Program-made: the position numbers and the translations under genes | Notes under the pieces: generated by a model | What the model saw: only the letters and a program-made list of their open reading frames with translations | Database searches by the model: none | Told to the model about the DNA's origin: nothing | Assembly: GCF_022348185.1 (NCBI RefSeq) | Contig: NZ_JAKRFD010000003.1 | Coordinates: 62,001-126,000, forward strand | Length of the DNA stretch: 64,000 nucleotides | Direction of reading: 5' to 3' | Origin: Epibacterium sp. Ofav1-8 | Lineage (GTDB): Bacteria > Pseudomonadota > Alphaproteobacteria > Rhodobacterales > Rhodobacteraceae | Part shown: one piece after another, positions 39,472 through 46,638 of the stretch | How the letters are laid out: every line of letters begins with the position of its first letter | Numbering within the stretch: the stretch's first letter is position 1

Positions 39472-39885
39472 GTGTCGAAACTTACCTTGGGCTCATACCC
39501 GCATATGCTGGGGTTCGAGCAGCTGGAACGCCTGCTGGAGCGCTCTGCCAAATCCGGCAACGAAGGCTACCCCCCCTATAACATCGAACAGACCTCCGAT
39601 GATTCCTACCGCATCACGCTCGCGGTGGCGGGATTTGCCGAGGAGGATCTGGCGATCACGGTCGAGGATCGCCAACTCGTGATTCGGGGACGGCAGCGTG
39701 ACGATACCGACGGGCGTATCTTCCTGCATCGCGGCATTGCCGCCCGCCAGTTCCAGCGCATGTTCGTGCTGGCCGATGGCGTCGAGGTCGGCGAGGCGGT
39801 GATGGAAAATGGTCTGCTGCATGTGGACCTGACCCGGTCGCGGCCCGAAACCGTTGTGCAAACCATCAACATCAAGAAGGGGTAA
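39472..39885 (+). CDS. Hsp20 family small heat shock protein
   Basis: The 137-residue protein starts MSKLTLGSYPHMLGFEQLERLLERS. It has YRITLAVAGFAEEDLAITVEDRQLVIRG, the start of the alpha-crystallin domain, and ENGLLHVDL near the end. It binds unfolding proteins and hands them to ATP-driven chaperones. The start is GTG at 39472. A DUF1150 gene follows after three bases, an arrangement typical of Rhodobacteraceae. Confidence 0.93.
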   Translation: MSKLTLGSYPHMLGFEQLERLLERSAKSGNEGYPPYNIEQTSDDSYRITLAVAGFAEEDLAITVEDRQLVIRGRQRDDTDGRIFLHRGIAARQFQRMFVLADGVEVGEAVMENGLLHVDLTRSRPETVVQTINIKKG

Positions 39886-39888
39886 ATC

Positions 39889-40113
39889 ATGCAGACACCA
39901 GTGGACATGGCGCAAACCGGCGGTCGCACCGTCTATGTCAAGACCGTCGCCGTCGCCGATCTGCCCAAGGATGTGCAGGCCTCGGTGCCCGGGCGCAAGC
40001 AGCTCTATGCGGTCCATGACGAGGCGGGCGAGCAGCTGGCGCTGGTCGCGGACCGCAAGATGGCCTTTGTGCTGGCGCGTCAGCACGACTATGCGCCCGT
40101 CGCGGTGCACTAA
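39889..40113 (+). CDS. DUF1150 family protein
   Basis: The 74-residue protein contains VYVKTVAVADLP and a closing LALVADRKMAFVLARQHDYAPV, the DUF1150 pattern. The domain is often found right behind an Hsp20 gene in alphaproteobacteria. It has no known activity; coupling suggests a role with the small heat shock protein. A terminator follows. Confidence 0.88.
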   Translation: MQTPVDMAQTGGRTVYVKTVAVADLPKDVQASVPGRKQLYAVHDEAGEQLALVADRKMAFVLARQHDYAPVAVH

Positions 40114-40166
40114 CCCCGACAGGCGCGCGTGGCCGCAGTGACCGGCCACCGCAAAAGAGATGACCG

Positions 40167-40201
40167 GACCCCGGACCTCTGCCAGAGGTGCGGGGTCTTT
40201 T
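40167..40201 (+). terminator. Rho-independent terminator of hsp20-DUF1150
   Basis: A stem of about 13 pairs (GACCCCGGACCTCT with AGAGGTGCGGGGTC, one G-G mismatch) closes on GCC and runs into TTTT. Flanking GCAAAAGA/TCTTTTGC adds pairs and makes it bidirectional in principle. Confidence 0.85.
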
Positions 40202-40372
40202 GCATTGCGGCTGCGGGGTGCGCGGTACGGGTCGGTGTGCGCATGCGGCGGGAGATTTGTATCGGCACAGGGCGGCGGGCTTGAGCTTTCCCCCCCAAGC
40301 TGCTTGCCTGCGCCGGATTGCCCCCGGGCGCAGCAGCGCATCGGGGGCAGGGGCCTCAGAGGGGAGCAGGAG

Positions 40373-41263
40373 ATGCCGGAGTTTCAGTTCGATTGGGTCG
40401 ACGCCTTCACCGACCGTCCGTTTGGCGGCAATGGCTGCGCGGTGGTGCATGGCGGCGCACATCTGCCCGAGGCGGTGGCCTGCGCTTATGTGCGTGAGAC
40501 ATCGCTGGTGGAATGCACCTTTACTGGCCCGTCGGAGGTGGCGGACATCCGGGTGCGCTATTTCCTTGCCAGCCGGGAGATCCCCTTTGCCGGGCATCCC
40601 ACCATCGCGACGGTGGCGGCGATGCGCGACCGTGGCCTGATCGCGGGCGACCGGCTGACGCTGGAGACCGGCGCGGGCATCGTGCCGGTGGTGCTGGAGG
40701 GCGATCAGATCGTGATGCAGCAGGTGGCGCCGACGTTCGGGCCACGCCCGGATCCGGCGCTGGTGGCGGCGGCGATTTCGCGGCCGGTGGCGGAGATCGT
40801 CGGCCAGCCGCAGCTGGTTTCGACCGGGCTGCCGTTCTGCATCACGGTGCTGAAGGATCACGCCGCGCTCAAGGCCGCAAGGCTGGATGCGACGGCGATG
40901 CAAGCGCTGGGAGCGGCCCTAGGTGCGGATGGCAGCGATGTGATGGAGCCCTTCCTGGTCACGCTGGAGGGGGCGACCGCAGGCGGGGACACGTTTTCGC
41001 GTCTGTTGATGCTGCCGCCGAGCCCGCCGGAAGATCCTTTCACCGGTTCGGCCACGGGCGCCATGGCGGCCTACCTGTGGCACCACGGGCTGATGGAGCC
41101 CGCGCGGTTTGTCGCCGAACAGGGGCATCTGATGGGACGTCCCGGGCAGGCTGTGGTTTCTCGGGTTGGTCCGGTTGATGCGATCGAGGGCGTGCGCGTC
41201 GGGGGCACCGGTTTTGTGCTGATGCGTGGGAGCGTGGTCCTGCCGGAAGCCCTGACAGGCTGA
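40373..41263 (+). CDS. PhzF-family isomerase
   Basis: The 296-residue protein has VDAFTDRPFGGNGCAVV and an internal ETSLVECTF with the family's catalytic Glu. IPFAGHPTIATV and EDPFTGSATGAMAAYLW are the PhzF-fold signatures. PhzF isomerises a phenazine precursor, but most relatives are not phenazine enzymes and are unassigned. No phenazine genes are nearby. AGGAG precedes the ATG at 40373. Confidence 0.9.
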   Translation: MPEFQFDWVDAFTDRPFGGNGCAVVHGGAHLPEAVACAYVRETSLVECTFTGPSEVADIRVRYFLASREIPFAGHPTIATVAAMRDRGLIAGDRLTLETGAGIVPVVLEGDQIVMQQVAPTFGPRPDPALVAAAISRPVAEIVGQPQLVSTGLPFCITVLKDHAALKAARLDATAMQALGAALGADGSDVMEPFLVTLEGATAGGDTFSRLLMLPPSPPEDPFTGSATGAMAAYLWHHGLMEPARFVAEQGHLMGRPGQAVVSRVGPVDAIEGVRVGGTGFVLMRGSVVLPEALTG

Positions 41264-41373
41264 GCGGCCGACGCGCACGCCCGGCAACGACCACCTGCGG
41301 CATACGAGCCCTCAGTGGCGGGGGCGCTCCCGCCCATATGCCATGCCCCTGGCGGGACCCGGCCTCTGGTTGG

Positions 41374-41438
41374 GCCCGGCGCGGCGCGCGCCCGAAGGGC
41401 GCGCGCCGCGCCGGGCGCTCCGGTCGCAGACCGGAGCG
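41374..41438 (+). repeat. Two adjacent perfect G+C-rich hairpins
   Basis: A 20-base all-G/C arm (41374-41393) pairs exactly with 41397-41416 over a GAA loop. Immediately after, CGCTCCGGTC (41416-41425) pairs exactly with 41429-41438 over a GCA loop. The two stems share base 41416. No T-tract follows. They lie between the PhzF and GFA genes. Confidence 0.88.
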
Positions 41439-41544
41439 AAACACCTCCGTCCAAACGCCCCGTGAATGCCTTGAAAGGTCATTTTTGTTCATGTTATGTT
41501 CTTGTATCTTGAATAGGACAGCGTCCGGGCTGCGGGAGGAAAAC

Positions 41545-41943
41545 ATGATTGACGGAAGTTGTTGCTGCGGGGCCGTGAGGTTCACCTTGAGCGCGCCCCC
41601 CTCCATGATGGGCACCTGTCATTGCAGCCGCTGCCGCAAGCTCGGCGCGGCGGTGATGGTGTTCATCCGGCGGGACAGTCTCAGCTGGGTGCAGGGGCGC
41701 GAGGATGTGGTGCTCTATCAGCCAGAGGCCCCTTATACCTACGGGCGGTGCTTCTGCCGGCGGTGCGGCACCTCGCTGGGGGAGATCCTGTCGCAAGAGG
41801 AGAGCTTCCCGATTTCGGCCCATGCGCTGGACGGCGACCTCGACCTGCGCAATCGCTTTCACGAGTTCGTCGCCGAGAAGCCCGCCTGGTTGCCGATTTG
41901 TGATTCCGCCGAGCAGTTCGAGGGGCATCCGGTGATGTCGTGA
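41545..41943 (+). CDS. GFA-family zinc protein
   Basis: The 132-residue protein has the zinc-binding cysteine pattern GSCCCGAVRFTL, then TCHCSRCRKLG and CFCRRCGTSLG. This is the glutathione-dependent formaldehyde-activating enzyme/CENP-V fold. Most small members have no proven activity. The start at 41545 follows GGGAGGA. It stands alone. Confidence 0.92.
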   Translation: MIDGSCCCGAVRFTLSAPPSMMGTCHCSRCRKLGAAVMVFIRRDSLSWVQGREDVVLYQPEAPYTYGRCFCRRCGTSLGEILSQEESFPISAHALDGDLDLRNRFHEFVAEKPAWLPICDSAEQFEGHPVMS

Positions 41944-42030
41944 GGCGGCGGCTCTGGGGACGGCTGCGGCTGCGGGCCTGCCCTGGCGATGCCAGCGCCG
42001 CCGCCGCTGGTGACCGGCGGCTAGACATGC

Positions 42031-42058
42031 AAAACGGCCCGCCGGCAGGGGCGGGCCG
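42031..42058 (-). terminator. Rho-independent terminator of the phosphate transporter gene
   Basis: On the minus strand a nine-pair stem CGGCCCGCC with GGCGGGCCG, loop CCTGCC, is followed by TTTT. It lies 27 bases after the stop. Confidence 0.92.
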
Positions 42059-42085
42059 CGTGTGTCAGATCCGTCCGGGGGCGGG

Positions 42086-43570
42086 TCAGCCCAGCAGGCG
42101 GGAGATCAGCAGGAACAGCCCGCCGGACAGGGTGGCGGCGGCCGGAACGGTGATGACCCAGGCCGCGACGATGGTCATGAAATGCGACCGGCGCACCAGC
42201 TTGCGGCGCCGGCGCTCGGCAGCGCCGATGCGGGGGGCGTCCGGGGCCGCGGTCTTGGCCTTGCGCATGCGGCGCTCGGTGTCCCATTCGCGAAAGAAAC
42301 CAACCCCGAACACACCGCCGATGGCGATATGGGTGGAGCTGACCGGCAGGCCGAGCCAGCTCGCCACGATCACCGTGATCGCCGCCGACAGCGCCACGCA
42401 ATAGGCGCGCATCGGGTTCAGCTTGGTGATCTGGCTGCCGACCATGCGGATCAGCTTGGGGCCGAACAGGAACAGGCCGAAGGAGATCCCGAAGGCGCCG
42501 ATGATCATCACCCAGAAGGGGATCGAGACGGCCTGGGTGAAATCACCGGAGGTCGAGGCCTGCACGATCGCCGCCAAGGGCCCCACCGCATTGGCGACGT
42601 CATTGGCGCCATGGGCAAAGCTGAGCAGCGCGGCGGAGACGATCAGCGGGATTGCAAACAGCACCTTCAGCGACTTGTTGCGGTTCTCCAGCCCGCGCGA
42701 CTGGCGGCGGATCACCGGGATCATCACCAGCCAGATCGCCAGCGCCACACCAACCCCGATCAGCAGCGCGTCGGTCAGCTCGATCTTGACGATCCGTTTC
42801 AGCCCCTTGACCGAGAGATAGGCGGCAAAGGCGCCGCCCATGATGCCCACCAGCACCGGCACCCAGGTGCGGGCGGCGGCGATCTTGTCGTCGCGGTAGA
42901 TGATGCGGGACTTGATGAACCACAGGAAGGCGGCGGCGATCAGCCCGCCCAGCATCGGCGAGATCACCCAGCTGGCGGCGATCGCCCCCATCTTGGGCCA
43001 GTTCACGGCGGCAAACCCGGCAGCGGCAATGCCCGCGCCCATGACGCCCCCGACCACCGCATGGGTGGTGGAGACCGGGGCCCCGATCCAGGTGGCGAGG
43101 TTGACCCAGAGCGCCGAGGCCAGCAGCGCCGCCATCATTGCGGCGATAAAGATGGTGGAGCTGGCCATGCTGCTGGGTGCGATGATGCCCTTGGCGATGG
43201 TCGAAACCACGTCGCCCCCCGCGATCAGCGCCCCGGCGCTTTCGAAGATCGCGGCGACGACAATGGCAAAGCCCATCGACATCGCATTGGCGCCCACCGC
43301 GGGCCCCATGTTGTTGGCCACGTCATTGGCGCCGATGTTCAGCGCCATATAGGCCCCGAAAGCGGCGGCGATGACGACGATGACGGTATTGTCCGCATCC
43401 CCCACGATCAGACCGGTCGCCGCGGCGACGATCAGGATGAACACGAAGGCGATCCCCAACCCGACGTTGGATCGGCCCACAAATGCGGTGGCCTGTTCCA
43501 GCGAGGACAGGCGATCGAGGTCGCGGTCCAGCGTTTCAAGGTGACGCGGCTCTAGATCGGTCTTGGACAC
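42086..43570 (-). CDS. pit: PiT-family inorganic phosphate transporter
   Basis: The 494-residue membrane protein has the duplicated signature GANDVANN near residue 80 and GANDVANA in the second half, with PVSTTHAVVGG and PVSSTHIAIGG. These are the PiT (PF01384) repeats of low-affinity phosphate/H+ symporters. A soluble basic loop lies near the C-terminus (RIGAAERRRRKL). A Pho-box-like sequence lies 33 bases upstream of the start. It is transcribed alone. Confidence 0.95.
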   Translation of the reverse strand: MSKTDLEPRHLETLDRDLDRLSSLEQATAFVGRSNVGLGIAFVFILIVAAATGLIVGDADNTVIVVIAAAFGAYMALNIGANDVANNMGPAVGANAMSMGFAIVVAAIFESAGALIAGGDVVSTIAKGIIAPSSMASSTIFIAAMMAALLASALWVNLATWIGAPVSTTHAVVGGVMGAGIAAAGFAAVNWPKMGAIAASWVISPMLGGLIAAAFLWFIKSRIIYRDDKIAAARTWVPVLVGIMGGAFAAYLSVKGLKRIVKIELTDALLIGVGVALAIWLVMIPVIRRQSRGLENRNKSLKVLFAIPLIVSAALLSFAHGANDVANAVGPLAAIVQASTSGDFTQAVSIPFWVMIIGAFGISFGLFLFGPKLIRMVGSQITKLNPMRAYCVALSAAITVIVASWLGLPVSSTHIAIGGVFGVGFFREWDTERRMRKAKTAAPDAPRIGAAERRRRKLVRRSHFMTIVAAWVITVPAAATLSGGLFLLISRLLG

Positions 43571-43603
43571 CTGTCCTCTCCTCTGTATCTGCGCGTCGCG
43601 TCT

Positions 43604-43621
43604 GTAACGGTTTTGTGACAG
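43604..43621 (-). promoter_or_regulatory. Putative Pho box upstream of pit
   Basis: On the minus strand CTGTCAC-AAAA-CCGTTAC matches two PhoB half-sites (consensus CTGTCAT/C, four-base A+T-rich spacer): seven of seven and five of seven. It lies 33 bases before the ATG, a position more fitting for repression than activation. A PhoB-repressed pit is known in Sinorhizobium meliloti. Confidence 0.6.
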
Positions 43622-43894
43622 TCCGGCAATGGCGGCAAACAGGCGACCGGACCGCGCCGCAGACCAGAGTGCCGGCGGCGCGCGCGTACAGGTGCTGAGA
43701 CGGGAGATGCCGGGGCGGGACAGCCAGTTTCAGCCGGGCCGCAAGCCGTAGCGCGCTGCGGCAAGACACATCAGGCGCCGGTGCCTGACGTGATTCTTCA
43801 TCTCTGTGCAACAGCGGCGCCTCTGGCTTGCCCGTGCAGGCGGGGACTTGGTCCGGGGGGGGGCGGCGGGTGCGCGGGCCGGTGGGTCAGGAGA
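43622..43894 (-). other. Intergenic region between the B12-controlled ORF and pit
   Basis: About 270 G+C-rich bases. I find no further gene of the riboswitch unit and no clear terminator after the 103-residue ORF. Confidence 0.4.
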
Positions 43895-44206
43895 TCACTG
43901 CGGCATGCGGCGGCTGCGCCGGGCGGCGGCGCCCCCACGCCGGGTGCGCGGCGGCAGCGTCAACGTCAGCGGCTGAGGCGGCATATGCAGCGAGGCCCGC
44001 AGCAGGTCACAGAAGGCGGCAACCGCCGGCGACACCTCGGCAAAGGGGTCGGCCAGCTCCAGCGCATGCTGCACCTCGCGGTGGTAGTTCGCCCGGCCAT
44101 TGAGCGCGCCCAGCCATTGCATGTAGCCCAGCTGGGCCATGCGGTCCGCCTCTTGGGCGGGCAGGGGGCCCACGTCCAGTTGTCGGATGGTCAGTTCCAG
44201 TATCAT
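43895..44206 (-). CDS. Unrecognised 103-residue protein under a cobalamin riboswitch
   Basis: The protein begins MILELTIRQLDVGPLPAQEA, has a compact helical-looking middle (MAQLGYMQWLGALNG, then ADPFAEVSPAVAAFCDLLRA), and ends in an arginine-rich tail (TRRGGAAARRSRR). It has no signal peptide, membrane helix or known B12 motif. GGAGGG lies just before the ATG. A cobalamin riboswitch ends about 140 bases upstream on the same strand, and a 23-codon ORF overlaps its start by four bases. It is not CbtA/CbtB (no histidine-rich or membrane segment). The position implies a role in B12 supply or a B12-saving alternative, but the function is unknown. Confidence 0.6.
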   Translation of the reverse strand: MILELTIRQLDVGPLPAQEADRMAQLGYMQWLGALNGRANYHREVQHALELADPFAEVSPAVAAFCDLLRASLHMPPQPLTLTLPPRTRRGGAAARRSRRMPQ

Positions 44207-44274
44207 AGCGCCCTCCGCGCAAAGGGGCGGGCACAAACGGGCAACGGCGATGTTTCAGGTCCAGTGCGGGCCAT
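44203..44274 (-). CDS. Candidate 23-residue leader peptide, overlapping the 103-residue ORF
   Basis: ATG at 44274 lies six bases after GGAGAG and reads MARTGPETSPLPVCARPFAR and so on to a TGA whose ATGA overlaps the next start. The ribosome site of the larger ORF lies inside it. This is the layout of a translational-coupling leader. Too short for homology; the ribosome site and overlap are the evidence. Confidence 0.45.
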   Translation of the reverse strand: MARTGPETSPLPVCARPFARRAL

Positions 44275-44344
44275 GTCGGTCTCTCCGTCCCAGGGCACCC
44301 CGCCCGGGTAAAAAGTGACTGAGGCGCGACCGCGTCGCACCCGA

Positions 44345-44501
44345 GATGGCAGGTCTCCTGACTCGCGGGTCGCAGCCGGTCTCCGTACCTTCCCGGACCC
44401 GAGGTCCAGTGGCGTCTTTGGAGAGGCTCGCCGCTTACAGTTGCGGGGGCAGTCACGGATTTAGGCAAGGCGCCTGCACCGTATTCCCTTTTCAGCCGGA
44501 C
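44345..44501 (-). ncRNA. Cobalamin (B12) riboswitch
   Basis: On the minus strand the conserved order is all present: ACGGTGCAGG near the 5' end, CTGCCCCCGCAACTGTAAGC (the most conserved core), CCACTGGACC, GGGAAGG, and AGTCAGGAGACCTGCC (the B12 box). Spacing is normal. Adenosylcobalamin binding would repress the gene downstream. Between 44323 and 44341 a hairpin (GGTGCGAC with GTCGCGCC) is followed after eight bases by TTTTT and could serve as expression platform. Confidence 0.95.
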
Positions 44502-44574
44502 CTGTCGATCCGGGCACCATCGCGGAAAGGATTGCAGGAACCGCGTGGCCTGTCCAGTCGGAATTCACGCCCCC

Positions 44575-44629
44575 GGGAGCTGTCCCAAGGGAACTGGCCC
44601 GGGGAACTGGCCTCAGGGAACTGGCGAGG
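44575..44629 (+). repeat. Four 13-14-bp tandem units upstream of the riboswitch
   Basis: GGGAACTGGCC-type units start near 44575, 44589, 44602 and 44616. The first is diverged (GGGAGCTGTCC). They lie in the likely promoter zone of the riboswitch transcript, between it and the sat-cysC terminator. Confidence 0.75.
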
Positions 44630-44637
44630 GGGCAAAG

Positions 44638-44669
44638 AAAAACGGCCCGCCGGGAAGGGCGGGCCGTTT
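44638..44669 (-). terminator. Rho-independent terminator of sat-cysC
   Basis: On the minus strand a 12-pair stem AAACGGCCCGCC with GGCGGGCCGTTT, loop CTTCCC, is followed by TT. It lies 24 bases after the stop. Confidence 0.93.
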
Positions 44670-44693
44670 GCGATTGGTCAGGGCGCGGCAGGA

Positions 44694-46412
44694 TCAGTTG
44701 CCGTTGATGAGGCCCATGCTTTCCAGCTTGAGCAGCACCTGATGGGCGCAGTTGTCGACCTCGACATTCTCGGTTTCGACGCTCAGCTCCGGGTTCTGCG
44801 GCACGTCGTAAGGGTCGGAAATGCCCGTGAATTCCTTGATCTTGCCCTCACGCGCCAGCTTGTAGAGCCCCTTGCGGTCGCGGCGTTCGCATTCCTCGAT
44901 CGAGGTGGCGACATGCACCTCGACAAAGGCGCCGTACTGTTCGATTTCCTCGCGCACGTGGCGGCGGGTGGCCGCATAGGGCGCGATCGGGGCACAGATG
45001 GCGATACCGCCGTTCTTGGTGATCTCGGAGGCGACATAGCCGATGCGCTTGATGTTGAGATCGCGGTGCTCTTTGGAGAAGCCAAGCTCGGAGCTGAGGT
45101 TCTTGCGCACGATGTCGCCATCCAAGAGCGTCACCGGGCGGCCGCCCATCTCCATCAGCTTGACCATCAGCGCGTTGGCAATGGTGGATTTGCCGGAGCC
45201 GGAGAAGCCGGTGAAGAACACGGTAAAGCCCTGATTGGCGCGCGGCGGCTTGGTCTTGCGCAGTTCGGCCACCACCTCGGGGAAGGAGAACCACTCGGGG
45301 ATTTCCAGACCCTCGGCCAGGCGGCGACGCAGCTCGGTGCCGGAGATGTTGAGGATGGTCACGTCATCCTTGTCGGCGATCTCGTCGTTGGGCTCGTACT
45401 GGGCGCGCTCCTGCACATAGACCATGTGCTTGAAGTCGACCATTTCGATGCCGATTTCCTCCTGATGGGCGCGGAACAGATCTTGCGCGTCATAGGGGCC
45501 GTAGAAATCTTCGCCGGCGGAGTTCTTGCCGGGGCCGGCGTGGTCGCGGCCGACGATGAAATGGGTGCAGCCGTGGTTCTTGCGGATCAGCCCGTGCCAG
45601 ACGGCCTCGCGCGGGCCGGCCATACGCATCGCCAGGTTCAGGAGGCTCATGGAGGTGGTGGCCGCCGGGTATTTGTCCAGCACCGCCTCGTAGCAGCGCA
45701 CGCGGGTGAAATGGTCCACGTCGCCCGGTTTGGTCATGCCGACGACGGGATGAATGAGCAGGTTGGCCTGGGCTTCGCGCGCGGCGCGGAAGGTCAGCTC
45801 CTGGTGGGCGCGGTGCAGCGGGTTGCGGGTCTGGAAGGCCACGACCTTGCGCCAGCCCAGCTTGCGGAAATAGGCGCGCAGCTCGTTCGGGGTGTCGCGG
45901 CGGGCGCGGAAGTCGTAGTGGACGGGTTGCTGGATGCCGGTCACGGGGCCGCCGAGATAGATCTTGCCCGCCTGGTTGTGCAGGTAGTTCACCGCCGGAT
46001 GCGCCTCGTCATCGGCGCCAAAGACCTTTTCCGCCTCGCGGGCCTTGTTCGGCTCCCAGCGGTCGGTGACGGTCATGGTGGCGAGGATCACGCCTTCCTG
46101 GTCGCGCAGGGCGATATCCTGGCCGATCTCGATCGAGGACGCGAAATCCTCGGAGACGTCCAGGGTGATCGGCATCGGCCACAGCTGGCCGTCGGCCAGG
46201 CGCATGTTCTCGACAACGCCGTTATAGTCCTCTTCGGAGAGGAAGCCCTTGAGCGGGTTGAACCCGCCGTTCATCAAAAGTTCTAGATCGCAAATCTGGC
46301 GCGGGGTGAGGTCATGGCTGGTCAGTTCAGCGGCTTCGACCTTCAGTTTCTGCGCGGAGTCATAAGATACATAGAGCTCCGGGATCGGAGCCAAATTGCT
46401 CAACATGGTCAT
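44694..46412 (-). CDS. sat: Bifunctional sulfate adenylyltransferase/adenylylsulfate kinase
   Basis: The 572-residue fusion has an ATP-sulfurylase part (PUA-like start, then QTRNPLHRAHQEL near residue 195 and GRDHAGPG near residue 290). A C-terminal APS-kinase part follows, with Walker A GFSGSGKST near residue 401, then LDGDIVR and the CAPIAPY region. It turns sulfate into APS and PAPS. The homodimeric Sat type differs from the CysN/CysD type of enterobacteria. The ATG at 46412 has GAGAGA upstream; a second ATG two codons on is possible. No other sulfate-assimilation genes are adjacent. Confidence 0.96.
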   Translation of the reverse strand: MTMLSNLAPIPELYVSYDSAQKLKVEAAELTSHDLTPRQICDLELLMNGGFNPLKGFLSEEDYNGVVENMRLADGQLWPMPITLDVSEDFASSIEIGQDIALRDQEGVILATMTVTDRWEPNKAREAEKVFGADDEAHPAVNYLHNQAGKIYLGGPVTGIQQPVHYDFRARRDTPNELRAYFRKLGWRKVVAFQTRNPLHRAHQELTFRAAREAQANLLIHPVVGMTKPGDVDHFTRVRCYEAVLDKYPAATTSMSLLNLAMRMAGPREAVWHGLIRKNHGCTHFIVGRDHAGPGKNSAGEDFYGPYDAQDLFRAHQEEIGIEMVDFKHMVYVQERAQYEPNDEIADKDDVTILNISGTELRRRLAEGLEIPEWFSFPEVVAELRKTKPPRANQGFTVFFTGFSGSGKSTIANALMVKLMEMGGRPVTLLDGDIVRKNLSSELGFSKEHRDLNIKRIGYVASEITKNGGIAICAPIAPYAATRRHVREEIEQYGAFVEVHVATSIEECERRDRKGLYKLAREGKIKEFTGISDPYDVPQNPELSVETENVEVDNCAHQVLLKLESMGLINGN

Positions 46413-46638
46413 GAGGCGTCTCTCTCGTCTGGCGTCGGGTCTGCGCAATGGCAGTGCTCGGGCGGGCAATAGCCTGTGCGTATGACGAAAGTCTAGTGAT
46501 GCAACAGAAAAAGGAAAACATGGGCGATTTTTGCCGAGATTGGATCGCTGGTCCGCAATTGGCGCCGGGAACGGAACAGATTTCAGCCTTTTGCAAAGCT
46601 GCGCAGGCCGGATGGTCCGCGGGCGGGCGCGAGCTGTG

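Noticed and set aside
43895..44206. B12-controlled ORF as CbtB, BtuM or another known cobalt/B12 transporter
   Set aside because: No membrane segment and no histidine-rich metal site.
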